Positions 50,757-59,285 are shown, counted from the stretch's first letter. The stretch: DNA of 64,000 nucleotides from Actinoplanes ianthinogenes (GCF_018324205.1 NZ_AP023356.1:6263501-6327500); one strand, 5' to 3'. The notes: a model not told the origin generated them from the sequence alone. A program made the numbers and translations.

Positions 50757-52399
50757 GCGAGCACCTTACCGAGATCATCATCTTCACGACCCTGTTCCTG
50801 CTGGTCAGCGGAATGGGCTTCGTCGCGGCCCGGTGGCGTGCTCCGCAGGACATGGCTCACCTCGACGAGTGGGGCCTGGGCGGCCGGAGCTTCGGCGGCT
50901 GGATCACCTGGTTCCTGGTCGGCGGGGACCTGTACACCGCGTACACGTTCGTCGCCGTCCCGGCGCTGATGTTCGGGGCCGGCGCCGCCGGGTTCTTCGC
51001 CGTGCCCTACACGGTGGTGATCTACCCGCTGTTCTTCCTGGTGCTGATCCGGCTCTGGTCGGTGTCGCACCGGCACGGTTTCGTCACCCCGGCCGACTTC
51101 GTCCGCACCCGGTACGACTCGCCCACCCTCGCCCTGCTGATCGCCGTCACCGGGATCGTGGCGACCATGCCGTACATCGCGTTGCAGCTGGTCGGCATCG
51201 AGGCGGTGCTCAAGACGATGGGCGTGACCGGGGACAGCCCGCTCGCCCGGCACGCGCCGATCATCATCGCGTTCGCCATCCTGGCGGCGTACACCTACCA
51301 GTCCGGGCTGCGGGCGCCGGCGCTGATCGCGTTCGTCAAGGACACCCTGATCTACGTGGTGATCGCGGTGGCGGTCATCTACCTGCCGTACAAGCTCGGC
51401 GGCTGGGGTGCGATCTTCGACGCGGCGGACGCCAAGTTCACCGCGTCGCCGGCGCCCGGCGACGGGATCATCCTGAACGCCAACAACCAGGTGCAGTACT
51501 TCACCCTGGCGCTCGGCTCGGCGCTCGCGCTGTTCCTCTACCCGCACAGCATCACCGGCGTGCTGGCCAGCCGGAACCGGGACGTGATCAAGCGGAACAT
51601 GTCGGCGCTGCCGGCGTACAGCTTCCTGCTCGGCCTGATCGCGCTGCTCGGCTTCATGGCGATCGCGGCCGGGGTGAAGCCGCTGCCCGGCGCCAAGCCC
51701 GGCAGCGTGGACAGCAACACGGTGGTGCCGCTGCTGTTCGACATGAAGTTCCCGGCCTGGTTCGCCGGCATCGCGTTCGCCGCGATCGGGATCGGCGCCC
51801 TGGTGCCCGCCGCGATCATGTCGATCGCCGCGGCCAACCTGTTCACCCGCAACATCTACAAGGAGTACCTGAAGCGGGACGCCACCCCGGCCCAGGAGGC
51901 GAGCGTCGCCAAGGTCACCTCGCTGGTGGTGAAGATCGGGGCGGTGGCGTTCATCGTCTTCCTGGACCCGCAGTTCTCCATCGACCTCCAGCTGATCGGC
52001 GGCGTGATCATCCTGCAGACCGCGCCGTCGGTGATCCTCGGGCTGTACAAGCGGTGGCTGCACCGCGGCGCGCTGATCGCCGGCTGGGCGGCCGGCATGG
52101 TCCTGGCGTTCTGGATGCTCTGGCAGATCCCGAACGCGGCCACCAAACGCGCACACTTCGGCGGGTCGGCGTTCCCGCTCTCCGAGTTCGGCCTCGACTC
52201 CAGCAAGACGATCTATGTGGGGTTCGTGGCGGTGCTGGCGAACCTGGCGGTCGCGGTGCTGGTCACCTGGTGGCTGCGGGTGATGAAGGTGGCGCCCGGC
52301 GTGGACGGCACGTCGCCGGACGACTACTTCGCGGACGAGGGGGACCCGCGGATCGAGAAGGAGCGGGCGGGCACGGTCGACACGGTCTCCTCCACCTGA
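50753..52399 (+). CDS. MctP-like sodium:solute (monocarboxylate) symporter
   Basis: A 548-residue SSS-family transporter with about 13 predicted helices. Family features include WGLGGRSFGGWITWFLVGGD near the first Na+ site, TIR-free periplasmic loops, and LVPAAIMSIAAANLFTRNIY, matching the SSS signature. The DUF3311 partner upstream, coupled by a 4-bp overlap, points to the MctP subgroup that imports lactate, pyruvate, propionate or acetate; substrate choice is inference. The C-terminal tail is cytoplasmic and charged (DEGDPRIEKERAGTVDTV). A 12-bp stem terminator follows. Confidence 0.9.
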   Translation: MSEHLTEIIIFTTLFLLVSGMGFVAARWRAPQDMAHLDEWGLGGRSFGGWITWFLVGGDLYTAYTFVAVPALMFGAGAAGFFAVPYTVVIYPLFFLVLIRLWSVSHRHGFVTPADFVRTRYDSPTLALLIAVTGIVATMPYIALQLVGIEAVLKTMGVTGDSPLARHAPIIIAFAILAAYTYQSGLRAPALIAFVKDTLIYVVIAVAVIYLPYKLGGWGAIFDAADAKFTASPAPGDGIILNANNQVQYFTLALGSALALFLYPHSITGVLASRNRDVIKRNMSALPAYSFLLGLIALLGFMAIAAGVKPLPGAKPGSVDSNTVVPLLFDMKFPAWFAGIAFAAIGIGALVPAAIMSIAAANLFTRNIYKEYLKRDATPAQEASVAKVTSLVVKIGAVAFIVFLDPQFSIDLQLIGGVIILQTAPSVILGLYKRWLHRGALIAGWAAGMVLAFWMLWQIPNAATKRAHFGGSAFPLSEFGLDSSKTIYVGFVAVLANLAVAVLVTWWLRVMKVAPGVDGTSPDDYFADEGDPRIEKERAGTVDTVSST

Positions 52400-52416
52400 T
52401 CTGGTCCGTTTCTGAT

Positions 52417-52456
52417 CACGCGCGCCGCGTTCCGGCTACGGGGGGCGGCGCGCGTG
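52417..52456 (+). terminator. Hairpin terminator after the symporter
   Basis: CACGCGCGCCGC (52417-52428) and GCGGCGCGCGTG (52445-52456) form a perfect 12-bp stem with a 16-base loop. Confidence 0.75.
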
Positions 52457-52593
52457 CTCCGGGCGTACCCGAATCGGGTTTTTGATTTATTGCGGACCTT
52501 GCGGTCCGTTGCGAACCTTGCCCCGCTTCGCCCGACTCTCCGGTAGCGTCTGGCCTGTCATCCGAAGGTTCTTCGCGTCGAGGGGGTCGTGCG

Positions 52594-53331
52594 TTGCCGG
52601 CGCAGATGACGCTGACGCAGCAGTTCGCCACCGAATACGCCAAGGGTGCGGTGCCGGGCATGCTGAAAGCGATCCGGACCATCAAACGCGCCAACAACGG
52701 GATCCTGGCCGGTGCGCTCGCCGCCAGCTACCTGCACCAGGGGCACTACCTGGTGAGCCTCGGCGCCGGACTGTTCTCCTGGATCGTGCCGGCCGTTTTT
52801 GATCTGGCCATGCTTTCCATGCTGACGATCAGCCAGACCGCCGGGATGGCCCAGGACGCGCGCAAGGCCGCCCTCAAGGTCCTCGTGCTGGTGGTCAGCA
52901 TCTCGGCCGCGGTGAACTTCGCGGCGCCCGGGCCGCTCGGTCTGCGCGTCATCTTCGCGCTGGTGGTCGGCCTGGTCGCGGGCGTCGAATGGGTGGCCGC
53001 CAAGATCCGGCCGGACTTCGCGGCGATCGAGGCCCGCGAGGTGGAGGCGACCGCGGACGTGCGTCCGTCGCGGCGCCTCGACCCGGAGGTGGCCCGGCAG
53101 CGGGCGGCGAAGGCGGCGGTCACCCGCCGTGCCAACCAGGCGGCCAAGGCCGCTGAGGACGCCGCCCGGTCGCGGGGGGTCAAGGCCGCCGAAAGGGCTC
53201 GCGTACGCGCGGCGAAGGACGTTCTGGAGCAGGCGGAGCTGGACGGCTTCTTCGCGGCGAAGCAGCCGTATCAGCAGGGCTATGAGCCCGGATTTCCCGA
53301 GGTGACGCAGCAGGTCCGGGTGCGCTCGTGA
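52594..53331 (+). CDS. Membrane protein resembling DUF2637/SpdB-like proteins
   Basis: Starts at TTG 52594 with AGGGGG upstream; ATG 52606 would remove four residues. The 245-residue product has four hydrophobic segments (residues about 30-50 GILAGALAASYLHQGHYLVS, 55-75, 85-110, 115-135), then a basic Ala/Arg/Lys-rich coiled C-terminal half (EVARQRAAKAAVTRRANQAA). This four-helix-plus-tail layout resembles DUF2637/SpdB proteins of actinomycete plasmids and integrative elements, but no other plasmid gene is near. The function is unknown. Confidence 0.6.
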   Translation: MPAQMTLTQQFATEYAKGAVPGMLKAIRTIKRANNGILAGALAASYLHQGHYLVSLGAGLFSWIVPAVFDLAMLSMLTISQTAGMAQDARKAALKVLVLVVSISAAVNFAAPGPLGLRVIFALVVGLVAGVEWVAAKIRPDFAAIEAREVEATADVRPSRRLDPEVARQRAAKAAVTRRANQAAKAAEDAARSRGVKAAERARVRAAKDVLEQAELDGFFAAKQPYQQGYEPGFPEVTQQVRVRS

Positions 53332-53398
53332 TCCACAGCCGGTCGAGCGCGCTCCGCCGGACGCCCCGGGCCGGCGCCCCTCGGCGGACCTGAGGGCG

Positions 53399-53797
53399 GC
53401 GGACGAGTCGGCCTGTACGCCGGATTCTGTACCGGGACCGAAGTCCGCGGTGGCGGCCATCCATCTCGGCCTGCCGTTGCCGGCAGGCTCATGCGGCCTA
53501 CCCGCAGGATCAGGCGAGCAGCCCTCGAACCCTGCGCCGGCCGTGACCTTGCGGTCGCGGCCTTGCTTGGCCTTGCTCCGGGTGGGGTTTACCGAGCCAC
53601 CCCGGTCACCCGGGGTGCTGGTGAGCTCTTACCTCACCGTTTCACCCTTACCGGCTCGCGCCGGCGGTCTGTTCTCTGTGGCACTTTCCCGCGGGTCGCC
53701 CCGGGTTGCCGTTAACAACCACCCTGCTCTGCGGAGTCCGGACGTTCCTCGGCGGTGCCCGGGGGCACCGACGCGGCCGCCCAGCCGACTCGTCCGT
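53399..53797 (-). ncRNA. rnpB: RNase P RNA (bacterial type A)
   Basis: Read on the minus strand, the 5' end GGACGAGTCGGC (53784-53795) pairs with GCCGACTCGTCC at the 3' end (53401-53412) to form P1. The conserved core GAGGAACGTCCGGACTCC, the AGAGCAGGGTGGTTG stretch, GTGAAACGGTGAGGTAAGAG and the 3' core GTACAGAATCCGGCGTACAG are all present. About 399 nt is typical of actinobacteria. It cleaves 5' leaders from pre-tRNAs with RnpA. No protein gene should be called here. Confidence 0.95.
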
Positions 53798-53915
53798 CGC
53801 GCCGCAATACTACGTCCTGGCCGGTGGCGGCCGGTGCACCCGGGCCGGCACCGGTTGTGATCTCCGTGGGAAGAGCGGGACCGGAGGCCGGTGAGCACGT
53901 AGATTCGCTCGCATC

Positions 53916-54680
53916 ATGGATCTGTCGCATGTCGTGTTGCTGGTCGTCGCCGGGGTCGCGGCCGGTGGGGTGAACGCGATCGCCGGGGGCGGCTCGCTGA
54001 TCACGTTTCCGAGCCTGATCGCGACCGGGCTGCCGTCGGTGGAGGCGAACGTCACCAACTCGGTGTCGGTGTTCCCCGGGTACGTCTCCAGTGTCGTGGG
54101 GAGCCGGGCGGACCTCGCCGGGCAGGGGCGGCGGGTGCGGGCGGTGCTGCCCGCCGCGGTGCTCGGCTCGGTGGCCGGGTGCGCGCTGCTGCTCTCCACA
54201 CCCGGCCGGGTGTTCGAGGTGATCGTGCCGTTCCTGGTGCTGGGGGCCGCGGCGACGCTGGCGTTCCAGGAGCGGCTGCGCGGGCTGGTCGGGCATCCGC
54301 GGGCGATGTCGCCGCGGCGGGCCGGGATCACGGTGCAGGCCGTGGTCTTCGTCGGGGCGGTGTACGGCGGGTACTTCGGTGCGGCCCTCGGGGTGATGTA
54401 CGTCGCGGCCCTCGCCCTGGTCCTGGACGAGCAGCTGAAGCGGATCAACGCGCTGAAGAACGTGCTGTCGGCGACCGTGGGGCTGGTGACCCTGCTGGTG
54501 TTCGCGTTCTTCGCGGACGTGCACTGGGACGCGGTGGCGGTGCTGGCGCCGGCCACGATCGCCGGGGGTTACGTGGGGGCGCGGGTCGCCCGGCGGATGC
54601 CGGCGCGGGTGCTCAAGTGGGTCATCGTGACGTTCGGGACGACGATCGGGCTGCTCCTGTCGTACCGGGCGTTCGCCTGA
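53916..54680 (+). CDS. TauE/SafE family sulfite/anion exporter
   Basis: A 254-residue integral membrane protein with about eight helices. The two TauE/SafE repeats are seen: AGGVNAIAGGGSLITFPSLI near residues 15-35 and GAVYGGYFGAALGVMYVAAL near 145-165. The family exports or imports sulfite, sulfonates or other anions; the specific substrate is unknown. It lies alone, 118 bp past the rnpB 5' end on the opposite strand. Confidence 0.85.
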   Translation: MDLSHVVLLVVAGVAAGGVNAIAGGGSLITFPSLIATGLPSVEANVTNSVSVFPGYVSSVVGSRADLAGQGRRVRAVLPAAVLGSVAGCALLLSTPGRVFEVIVPFLVLGAAATLAFQERLRGLVGHPRAMSPRRAGITVQAVVFVGAVYGGYFGAALGVMYVAALALVLDEQLKRINALKNVLSATVGLVTLLVFAFFADVHWDAVAVLAPATIAGGYVGARVARRMPARVLKWVIVTFGTTIGLLLSYRAFA

Positions 54681-54834
54681 CGGCCGAGACGTGGCGGTTG
54701 GCAGATGTATCCGCAGAACGGACGAGGGCCGATTCGCGTCACCGGGCGGACACTGGAACCGGGTCCGAAAGTGGTCGCGCTCCACCTAGTTGATCTTGAT
54801 ACCCCGACACGCCGAACGGCAAACCCGCCCGCAA

Positions 54835-55212
54835 TCACGGCGTACGCGAAAAGGGGTTTTGCGGGCCGCCGACCGCGACCATCAAGGCCTCCAATGCGTC
54901 CTCTTCGTCCAGGTCACAGAGGCTTTTCCAGTTCGTGGCGCGGAGCGCCGCGGGCGGCGATCCGGAATCGAGCAGAAGCACCACCAATCCGGGCGCGCGG
55001 GGCACACCGGTCCAGTCCGATGCGGACGCTCGGTGCTCCCGGGAGACCAGAATGATCACTTGATCCGCTCCGGAAAGCGCGGCTGCTATCCGATCGGCGA
55101 AGTCGACCCCGGCCGGGAGCTTTTCCACCACATGGCCCGCGGCCTGCAAGGACCGGTCGATCCACTGTGCCCAGATCGTGTCCGACGGGGCATAGGAGAG
55201 GAGTATGGGCAC
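54835..55212 (-). CDS. Small TIR-domain-like protein
   Basis: From GTG 55212 the 125-residue product starts VPILLSYAPSDTIWAQWIDR and continues LQAAGHVVEKLPAGVDFADR, IAAALSGADQVIILVSREHR, which follows the TIR pattern (SYA-x2-D-x2-W-x-x-W-I; box 2; [VI]LS). ATG 55269 would add 19 residues. The box-2 region is shortened, and the Glu needed for NAD cleavage in active TIRs is not apparent after SASDWTG. It may be an inactive adaptor or a small signalling TIR. No partner effector gene adjoins it. Confidence 0.55.
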   Translation of the reverse strand: MPILLSYAPSDTIWAQWIDRSLQAAGHVVEKLPAGVDFADRIAAALSGADQVIILVSREHRASASDWTGVPRAPGLVVLLLDSGSPPAALRATNWKSLCDLDEEDALEALMVAVGGPQNPFSRTP

Positions 55213-55294
55213 GTCTCCAGCATGCCGTAACGCGTTCCACATTGGTCCCAAGGCGTCGATGGTCATCATTTCCGGGGTGTGACATTGTCATCCG

Positions 55295-55322
55295 TTGACG
55301 TGCAACTTGCACAACTCATAGT
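55295..55322 (+). promoter_or_regulatory. Promoter of the GAPDH-like gene overlapping the shared palindrome
   Basis: TTGACG (55295-55300) and CATAGT (55317-55322) are 16 bases apart. The spacer contains TGCAACTTGCACAA (55301-55314), the 14-mer also found at 44310-44323. A third related TTGTGCAA word lies at 55352 within CTTGTGCAAAACAAG. A protein on this motif would block polymerase directly. Confidence 0.45.
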
Positions 55323-55417
55323 GTCGGAGCCGTGACGCCGGGTGGACTCTTGTGCAAAACAAGGGTGTCCTGTGCGGACGGGGAACGCATAACAGCAGCG
55401 GAGTCGAGGAGCGCTCG

Positions 55418-56476
55418 ATGACTGTCGCGATCGGGATCAACGGCCTCGGGCGGATCGGTCGCAGCTTGACCCGAATCGTGGCTGCCGCCCCGAATCCGGG
55501 TATCTCGATTGCCGCGGTGAACGACATCGCGCCCACCGAGAAGCTGGCGTACGGCCTGCGCCGGGACAGTATCCGGGGAGCGTTCCCCGGAACCGTGACG
55601 GCGCGCGGTGACTACCTGGTGGTGAACGATCACGCCATCCGGGCCTATCGCCACGAGCGCCCGGAACGCATCCCGTGGGCGGACCAGGGGGTGGACGTGG
55701 TGATCGAGGCGACCGGCCGGTTCCGGGCCGGCACCACGGCGCGTACCCACATCACCCACGGCGGCGCCCGCAAGGTGGTGATCAGCGCCTCGGCCGACGA
55801 CCCGGACGCCTTCCTGGTCCTCGGGGCCAATCACCTCAGCTACAACCCGGCCGTGCACGACGTGGTCTCCCCGGCCTCCTGCGGGGTGAACGCGCTCACC
55901 GTGATGGCCAAGGTGCTGCTCGACCGGTTCGGCCTGCACTCGGTGAACACCTCGGTGATGCTGGCCGCCCAGGGCTGGCAGCGGGTGCAGGACTCGCTGA
56001 TCGGCACCTCGCGGGACGATCCGCGGCTGGGCCGGGCCACCGGGGAGAGCATCATCCCGCACAACCACGTGGTCGGCGACCTGGTCCGGGTGGCGCTGCC
56101 GGAGATCGGCGAGATGCGGTACAGCTACTACTGCGTGCCCACCCCGGTCGGCTCGCTGGCCGAGCTCTCCGGGCAGACCGGGCGCCCGGTGACGGTCGAG
56201 GAGGTCAACCGGGCGATGGCCGAGGCGGCCGCCGGGCCGCTGCGGGGGATTCTGGCGTACGACCCGGACCCCACCGTGTCGATCGACGTGAAGAACAACT
56301 CGGCCTCCTGCCTGTTCGACCCGTCCGGCACCCAGGCGACCGCGGACGGCGGAGTCAAGGTGCGCGGCTGGTTCGACAACGAGTGGGGCTTCTCGAACCG
56401 ATTACTGGACCTGGCCCGGCTGATCGGGGAACGCTTACCCGTCCCGTCCACCCAGGTCAGCTGGAGCGTCGTCTAG
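55418..56476 (+). CDS. Divergent glyceraldehyde-3-phosphate dehydrogenase-like protein
   Basis: A 352-residue protein starting MTVAIGINGLGRIGRSLTRI behind a GAGGAG site. The NAD-binding fold (GINGLGRIGR, VIEATGRF) and the active Cys155 (SPASCGVNALTVM) are kept, and WFDNEWGFSNR near the C terminus is typical. But the usual TTVHAYT-N-DQ reads SVMLAAQGWQ, so the catalytic His seems replaced (Leu about 182). IIP-T-S-T-G-A reads IIPHNHVV and RVPTP reads CVPTP, removing phosphate-site residues. Glycolytic activity is therefore doubtful; another aldehyde substrate or a regulatory role is possible. Confidence 0.75.
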   Translation: MTVAIGINGLGRIGRSLTRIVAAAPNPGISIAAVNDIAPTEKLAYGLRRDSIRGAFPGTVTARGDYLVVNDHAIRAYRHERPERIPWADQGVDVVIEATGRFRAGTTARTHITHGGARKVVISASADDPDAFLVLGANHLSYNPAVHDVVSPASCGVNALTVMAKVLLDRFGLHSVNTSVMLAAQGWQRVQDSLIGTSRDDPRLGRATGESIIPHNHVVGDLVRVALPEIGEMRYSYYCVPTPVGSLAELSGQTGRPVTVEEVNRAMAEAAAGPLRGILAYDPDPTVSIDVKNNSASCLFDPSGTQATADGGVKVRGWFDNEWGFSNRLLDLARLIGERLPVPSTQVSWSVV

Positions 56477-56496
56477 GACAGCCGTAGGTTGGTCAG

Positions 56497-57384
56497 GTGA
56501 TCAACCTTGCGGATGTGGAAGCCGCCGACCGGCGGATCGACGGACGGATCCGGCGGACGCCGTTGGTCGAGGCGGGGCCGGACCGATGGTTCAAGCTGGA
56601 GTACTTGCAGCACACCGGCACGTTCAAGACCCGCGGCATGATGAACAAGATCCTCGGCAGCGAGGTTCCGCCGGCCGGCATCGTCGCGGCGTCCGGTGGC
56701 AATGCCGGGCTGGCGGCCGCCTACGCGGCGCGCCGGCTGAACGTGCCCGCCGAGGTGTTCGTGCCGGTGACCGCGCCGGCGGTGAAGGTCGCGAAACTCG
56801 GGAAGCTGGGGGCCCGGGTCGTCCAGGTCGGCAACGAGTACGCCGAGGCCTACGCCGCCGCGCGGGAGCGGACCGACGCGCTGTTCTGCCACGCCTACGA
56901 CGATCCGGCGATGGTCGCCGGGAACGGCACGCTGGGTCTGGAGATCGCCGGAAGATCGGACACCGTGCTCGTGGCCGTCGGCGGCGGTGGCCTGATCGCC
57001 GGCGTCATCGCCGCCCTGCGCGACACGGCCAAGATCGTCGCCGTCGAGCCGGTCACCTCCCAAGCCCTGCATGCCGCGCTGAAGAACGGAGCGCCGGTCG
57101 ACGTCCCGGTGTCAGGTGTGGCCGCCGACTCCCTCGGCGCCCGCCGCGTCGGCGACATCGCCTTCGCCCTCGCCACCGACGCCAAGATCGAGTCGCTCGT
57201 GGTCGAGGACGACGCGATCGTCGACGCCCGGAAGCGTCTCTGGGACGACTACCGCATCGTCGTCGAGCACGGCACGGCTGCGGCCTATGCCGCCCTGACG
57301 TCGGGCGCCTACCGTCCCGCTCCCGGTGAGCGGGTCATCACCCTGCTCTGCGGTGCCAACACCAACCCCGCCGATTTGGGCTGA
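56497..57384 (+). CDS. PLP-dependent serine/threonine dehydratase-like enzyme
   Basis: A 295-residue fold type II PLP enzyme begun at GTG 56497. The Schiff-base Lys44 lies in TGTFKTRGMMNKI, the substrate loop is ASGGNAGLAAAYAA, and the phosphate-binding glycine loop is VAVGGGGLIAGV. It lacks the ACT/regulatory domain, like serine/threonine dehydratases or serine racemases. It starts 20 bp after the GAPDH-like gene, so the two are probably co-transcribed; together they might act on a hydroxy-amino acid or its aldehyde (inference). Confidence 0.85.
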   Translation: MINLADVEAADRRIDGRIRRTPLVEAGPDRWFKLEYLQHTGTFKTRGMMNKILGSEVPPAGIVAASGGNAGLAAAYAARRLNVPAEVFVPVTAPAVKVAKLGKLGARVVQVGNEYAEAYAAARERTDALFCHAYDDPAMVAGNGTLGLEIAGRSDTVLVAVGGGGLIAGVIAALRDTAKIVAVEPVTSQALHAALKNGAPVDVPVSGVAADSLGARRVGDIAFALATDAKIESLVVEDDAIVDARKRLWDDYRIVVEHGTAAAYAALTSGAYRPAPGERVITLLCGANTNPADLG

Positions 57385-57398
57385 CTTATCCGGAAATA

Positions 57399-58691
57399 AT
57401 GGGACGCTCGGGGGTGGCCGAGGAGAACGAGATCCAGTCGGGACGCCAGTTCCGCCGCTTCGCCCTCGCCGTCTGTGCGATCGGCGTGGTCATCCAGCTC
57501 GGCCTCACCGCGTACTACCTGGGCATGGGACACAAGGCCGCCCCGCACCACCTGCCGGTGGGCCTGGTGGCCGGCGCTGAGCAGCGCGCCGAGGTGGTCG
57601 GCATGCTCGAGGACGGCGGCCGCTTCCGGGTGACCGACTATCCCGGCGCCGCGGCGCTGACCACCGCGATCAAGCGCCGCGAGGTGTACGGCGGAGCCGA
57701 CCTCACCGGCGACGCCCCGCATCTTTACGTGGCGAGTGCCGCCGGCCCGGCCGCCGCCAGCCTGCTCCGGAGCACCTACACCGCGGTCCTCCAGCAACGG
57801 ACCGCCGCGCAGGTGGCGCAGCTGGCCGAGGCCGGTGACCAGGTGGGCATCGTCGTGGTCCGGTCGCTGACCACTCCGCCGCAGGTCACCGACGTGGTGC
57901 CGCTGCCGCCCGACGACGTGAACGGGGTGTCGCTCGGCTTCCTCACCCAGGCCCTGTCGCTCGGCGGCACGGTCGCCTCGATGGGGCTGGGCCGGCTGAT
58001 CCCGCGAACCCGCCGGAGCTGGCGGCGCGGCGTCGCGCACCTGTCCACGCTGATCCTCTACGCGGTCGGCTCGGGCGCCGCGGTGCTCTGGTCGATGAGC
58101 TGGTTCGGCATCGGCAGCGGGGCGAACCACGGGGAGATGCTCGGCATCTTCTCGCTGATCTCGCTCGCCGTCACCGGGTCGACGGCCGGCGCGGTGGCGC
58201 TGATCGGACCGGCCGGCGCCGCGGTCGGCGCGTTCTACTTCATGATCGGCACGGTCATCTCCGGCGCCAGCATCCTCCCCGAGTTCCTGCCCGCGTTCGG
58301 GCGCCGGCTCGGCGAGAACCTGCCCACCGGCGCCGGCGTGCAGGCCGTCCGCCAGGACCTCTACTTCCCGCAGGCGCCGATCGCGCAGCACATGTGGGTG
58401 CTCGCCGCCTACGCGATCGTCGGCTGCCTGCTCATCCTGATCACCAACGGGCTGCCGAACCGGAAGGACAGCACGTCCGAGGTCGATCTCGACCTGACCG
58501 TGCGGCTGGAAGGCCCGGGAGTTGAGTCAATTTCCCGGAGCAACTCAGATTTCCGTGGCCACGCCGAACCAGAAGAGCGTGGGAATCGAGGGAGTGAACT
58601 CGCGCATCGCGGACATCCAGAGCCGGATCCTGGCGTTGCAGACTCAGCAGGCGACCACGTCGACCGCGACCCGGACCGCGGGGTCCGCTAG
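57399..58691 (+). CDS. YhgE/Pip-like (ABC-2 type) membrane protein with suspect C terminus
   Basis: A 430-residue protein with an N-terminal helix (LAVCAIGVVIQLGLTAYYLG), an external domain of about 150 residues, and five helices between about residues 175 and 350 (VSLGFLTQALSLGGTVASMG, LGIFSLISLAVTGSTAGAVA). This matches YhgE/Pip or DUF3533-type ABC-2-like membrane proteins. The last 55 residues (after VDLDLTVRLEG) are charged and overlap the next gene by 170 bp. In another frame, a TGA at 58523 overlaps that gene's TTG start by exactly 4 bp, so I suspect a one-base indel and a true end at 58525. Confidence 0.65.
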   Translation: MGRSGVAEENEIQSGRQFRRFALAVCAIGVVIQLGLTAYYLGMGHKAAPHHLPVGLVAGAEQRAEVVGMLEDGGRFRVTDYPGAAALTTAIKRREVYGGADLTGDAPHLYVASAAGPAAASLLRSTYTAVLQQRTAAQVAQLAEAGDQVGIVVVRSLTTPPQVTDVVPLPPDDVNGVSLGFLTQALSLGGTVASMGLGRLIPRTRRSWRRGVAHLSTLILYAVGSGAAVLWSMSWFGIGSGANHGEMLGIFSLISLAVTGSTAGAVALIGPAGAAVGAFYFMIGTVISGASILPEFLPAFGRRLGENLPTGAGVQAVRQDLYFPQAPIAQHMWVLAAYAIVGCLLILITNGLPNRKDSTSEVDLDLTVRLEGPGVESISRSNSDFRGHAEPEERGNRGSELAHRGHPEPDPGVADSAGDHVDRDPDRGVR

Positions 58692-59184
58692 CGCCACCAG
58701 CAGCACGTTCGCCAGCCACCTGCAGGGCGCCATCGCGGCGCAGGGCACCTCCGCGGCGGACCGGACGTACAAACTCAACGGCAAGGGTATTCCGGAGGAT
58801 CTCGCCGCGTACGGAAACGGCCGCATCCCGGCGGAGGCCCTCGAACAGGTCGGCGGCACCCGGCACAAACTCTGGGCCCCGGCCGCCGAGAAACTCACCC
58901 AGCTGATCGCCGACGCCAAGGCCGACGGCGTCACCATCGGCATCACCGACTCCTACCGCCCCTACACCGAGCAGGTCGACCTGGCCCGCCGCAAGGGCCT
59001 GTACTCCCAGGGCGGCCTGGCGGCCAAGCCCGGCACCAGCGAACACGGCTGGGGCATGGCCACCGACCTGGACCTCAACCCCGAGGCCCTGTCCTGGATG
59101 CGCAAGAACGGCGGCCGTTACGGCTTCGTCGAGAACGTCCGCCGGGAGTCCTGGCACTGGGCGTTCCGCCCCAACATGACCTGA
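58522..59184 (+). CDS. M15 family D-alanyl-D-alanine carboxypeptidase-like protein
   Basis: A 220-residue protein; TTG 58522 (MSQFPGATQISVATPNQKSV) is one possible start, GTG 58555 and GTG 58594 are others. The C-terminal VanY/M15 domain has GITDSYRPYTEQVDLARRKG, the zinc motif SEHGWGMATDLDLN (His, Asp) and ESWHWAFRP (Glu, His). A short coiled coil (VNSRIADIQSRILALQTQQA) precedes it. It trims terminal D-Ala or cross-links in peptidoglycan. No signal peptide is visible, which is unusual for a wall enzyme; the coiled coil resembles that of secreted flagellum- or phage-linked hydrolases. Confidence 0.8.
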   Translation: MSQFPGATQISVATPNQKSVGIEGVNSRIADIQSRILALQTQQATTSTATRTAGSASATSSTFASHLQGAIAAQGTSAADRTYKLNGKGIPEDLAAYGNGRIPAEALEQVGGTRHKLWAPAAEKLTQLIADAKADGVTIGITDSYRPYTEQVDLARRKGLYSQGGLAAKPGTSEHGWGMATDLDLNPEALSWMRKNGGRYGFVENVRRESWHWAFRPNMT

Positions 59185-59208
59185 CCCAAGGACCACACCG
59201 GGGGGAAG

Positions 59209-59239
59209 GCGGGACCGCGGCGATGCGTCGCGGTCCCGC
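59209..59239 (+). terminator. Hairpin terminator between convergent M15 and methyltransferase genes
   Basis: GCGGGACCGCG and CGCGGTCCCGC form a perfect 11-bp stem with a nine-base loop, 24 bases after the M15 stop. Confidence 0.75.
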
Positions 59240-59285
59240 GCCGCTTCCCTCTCTTTCGGTACGCCCGGAGCCGTCCCGCCGCGCG

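Noticed and set aside
52594..53331. Evidence for an integrated plasmid
   Set aside because: The protein resembles SpdB-like membrane proteins, but no replication, integration or transfer genes or att repeats accompany it.
53405..53895. Short ORFs over the RNase P RNA
   Set aside because: The region folds as rnpB with P1 and the conserved cores; the ORFs are incidental.
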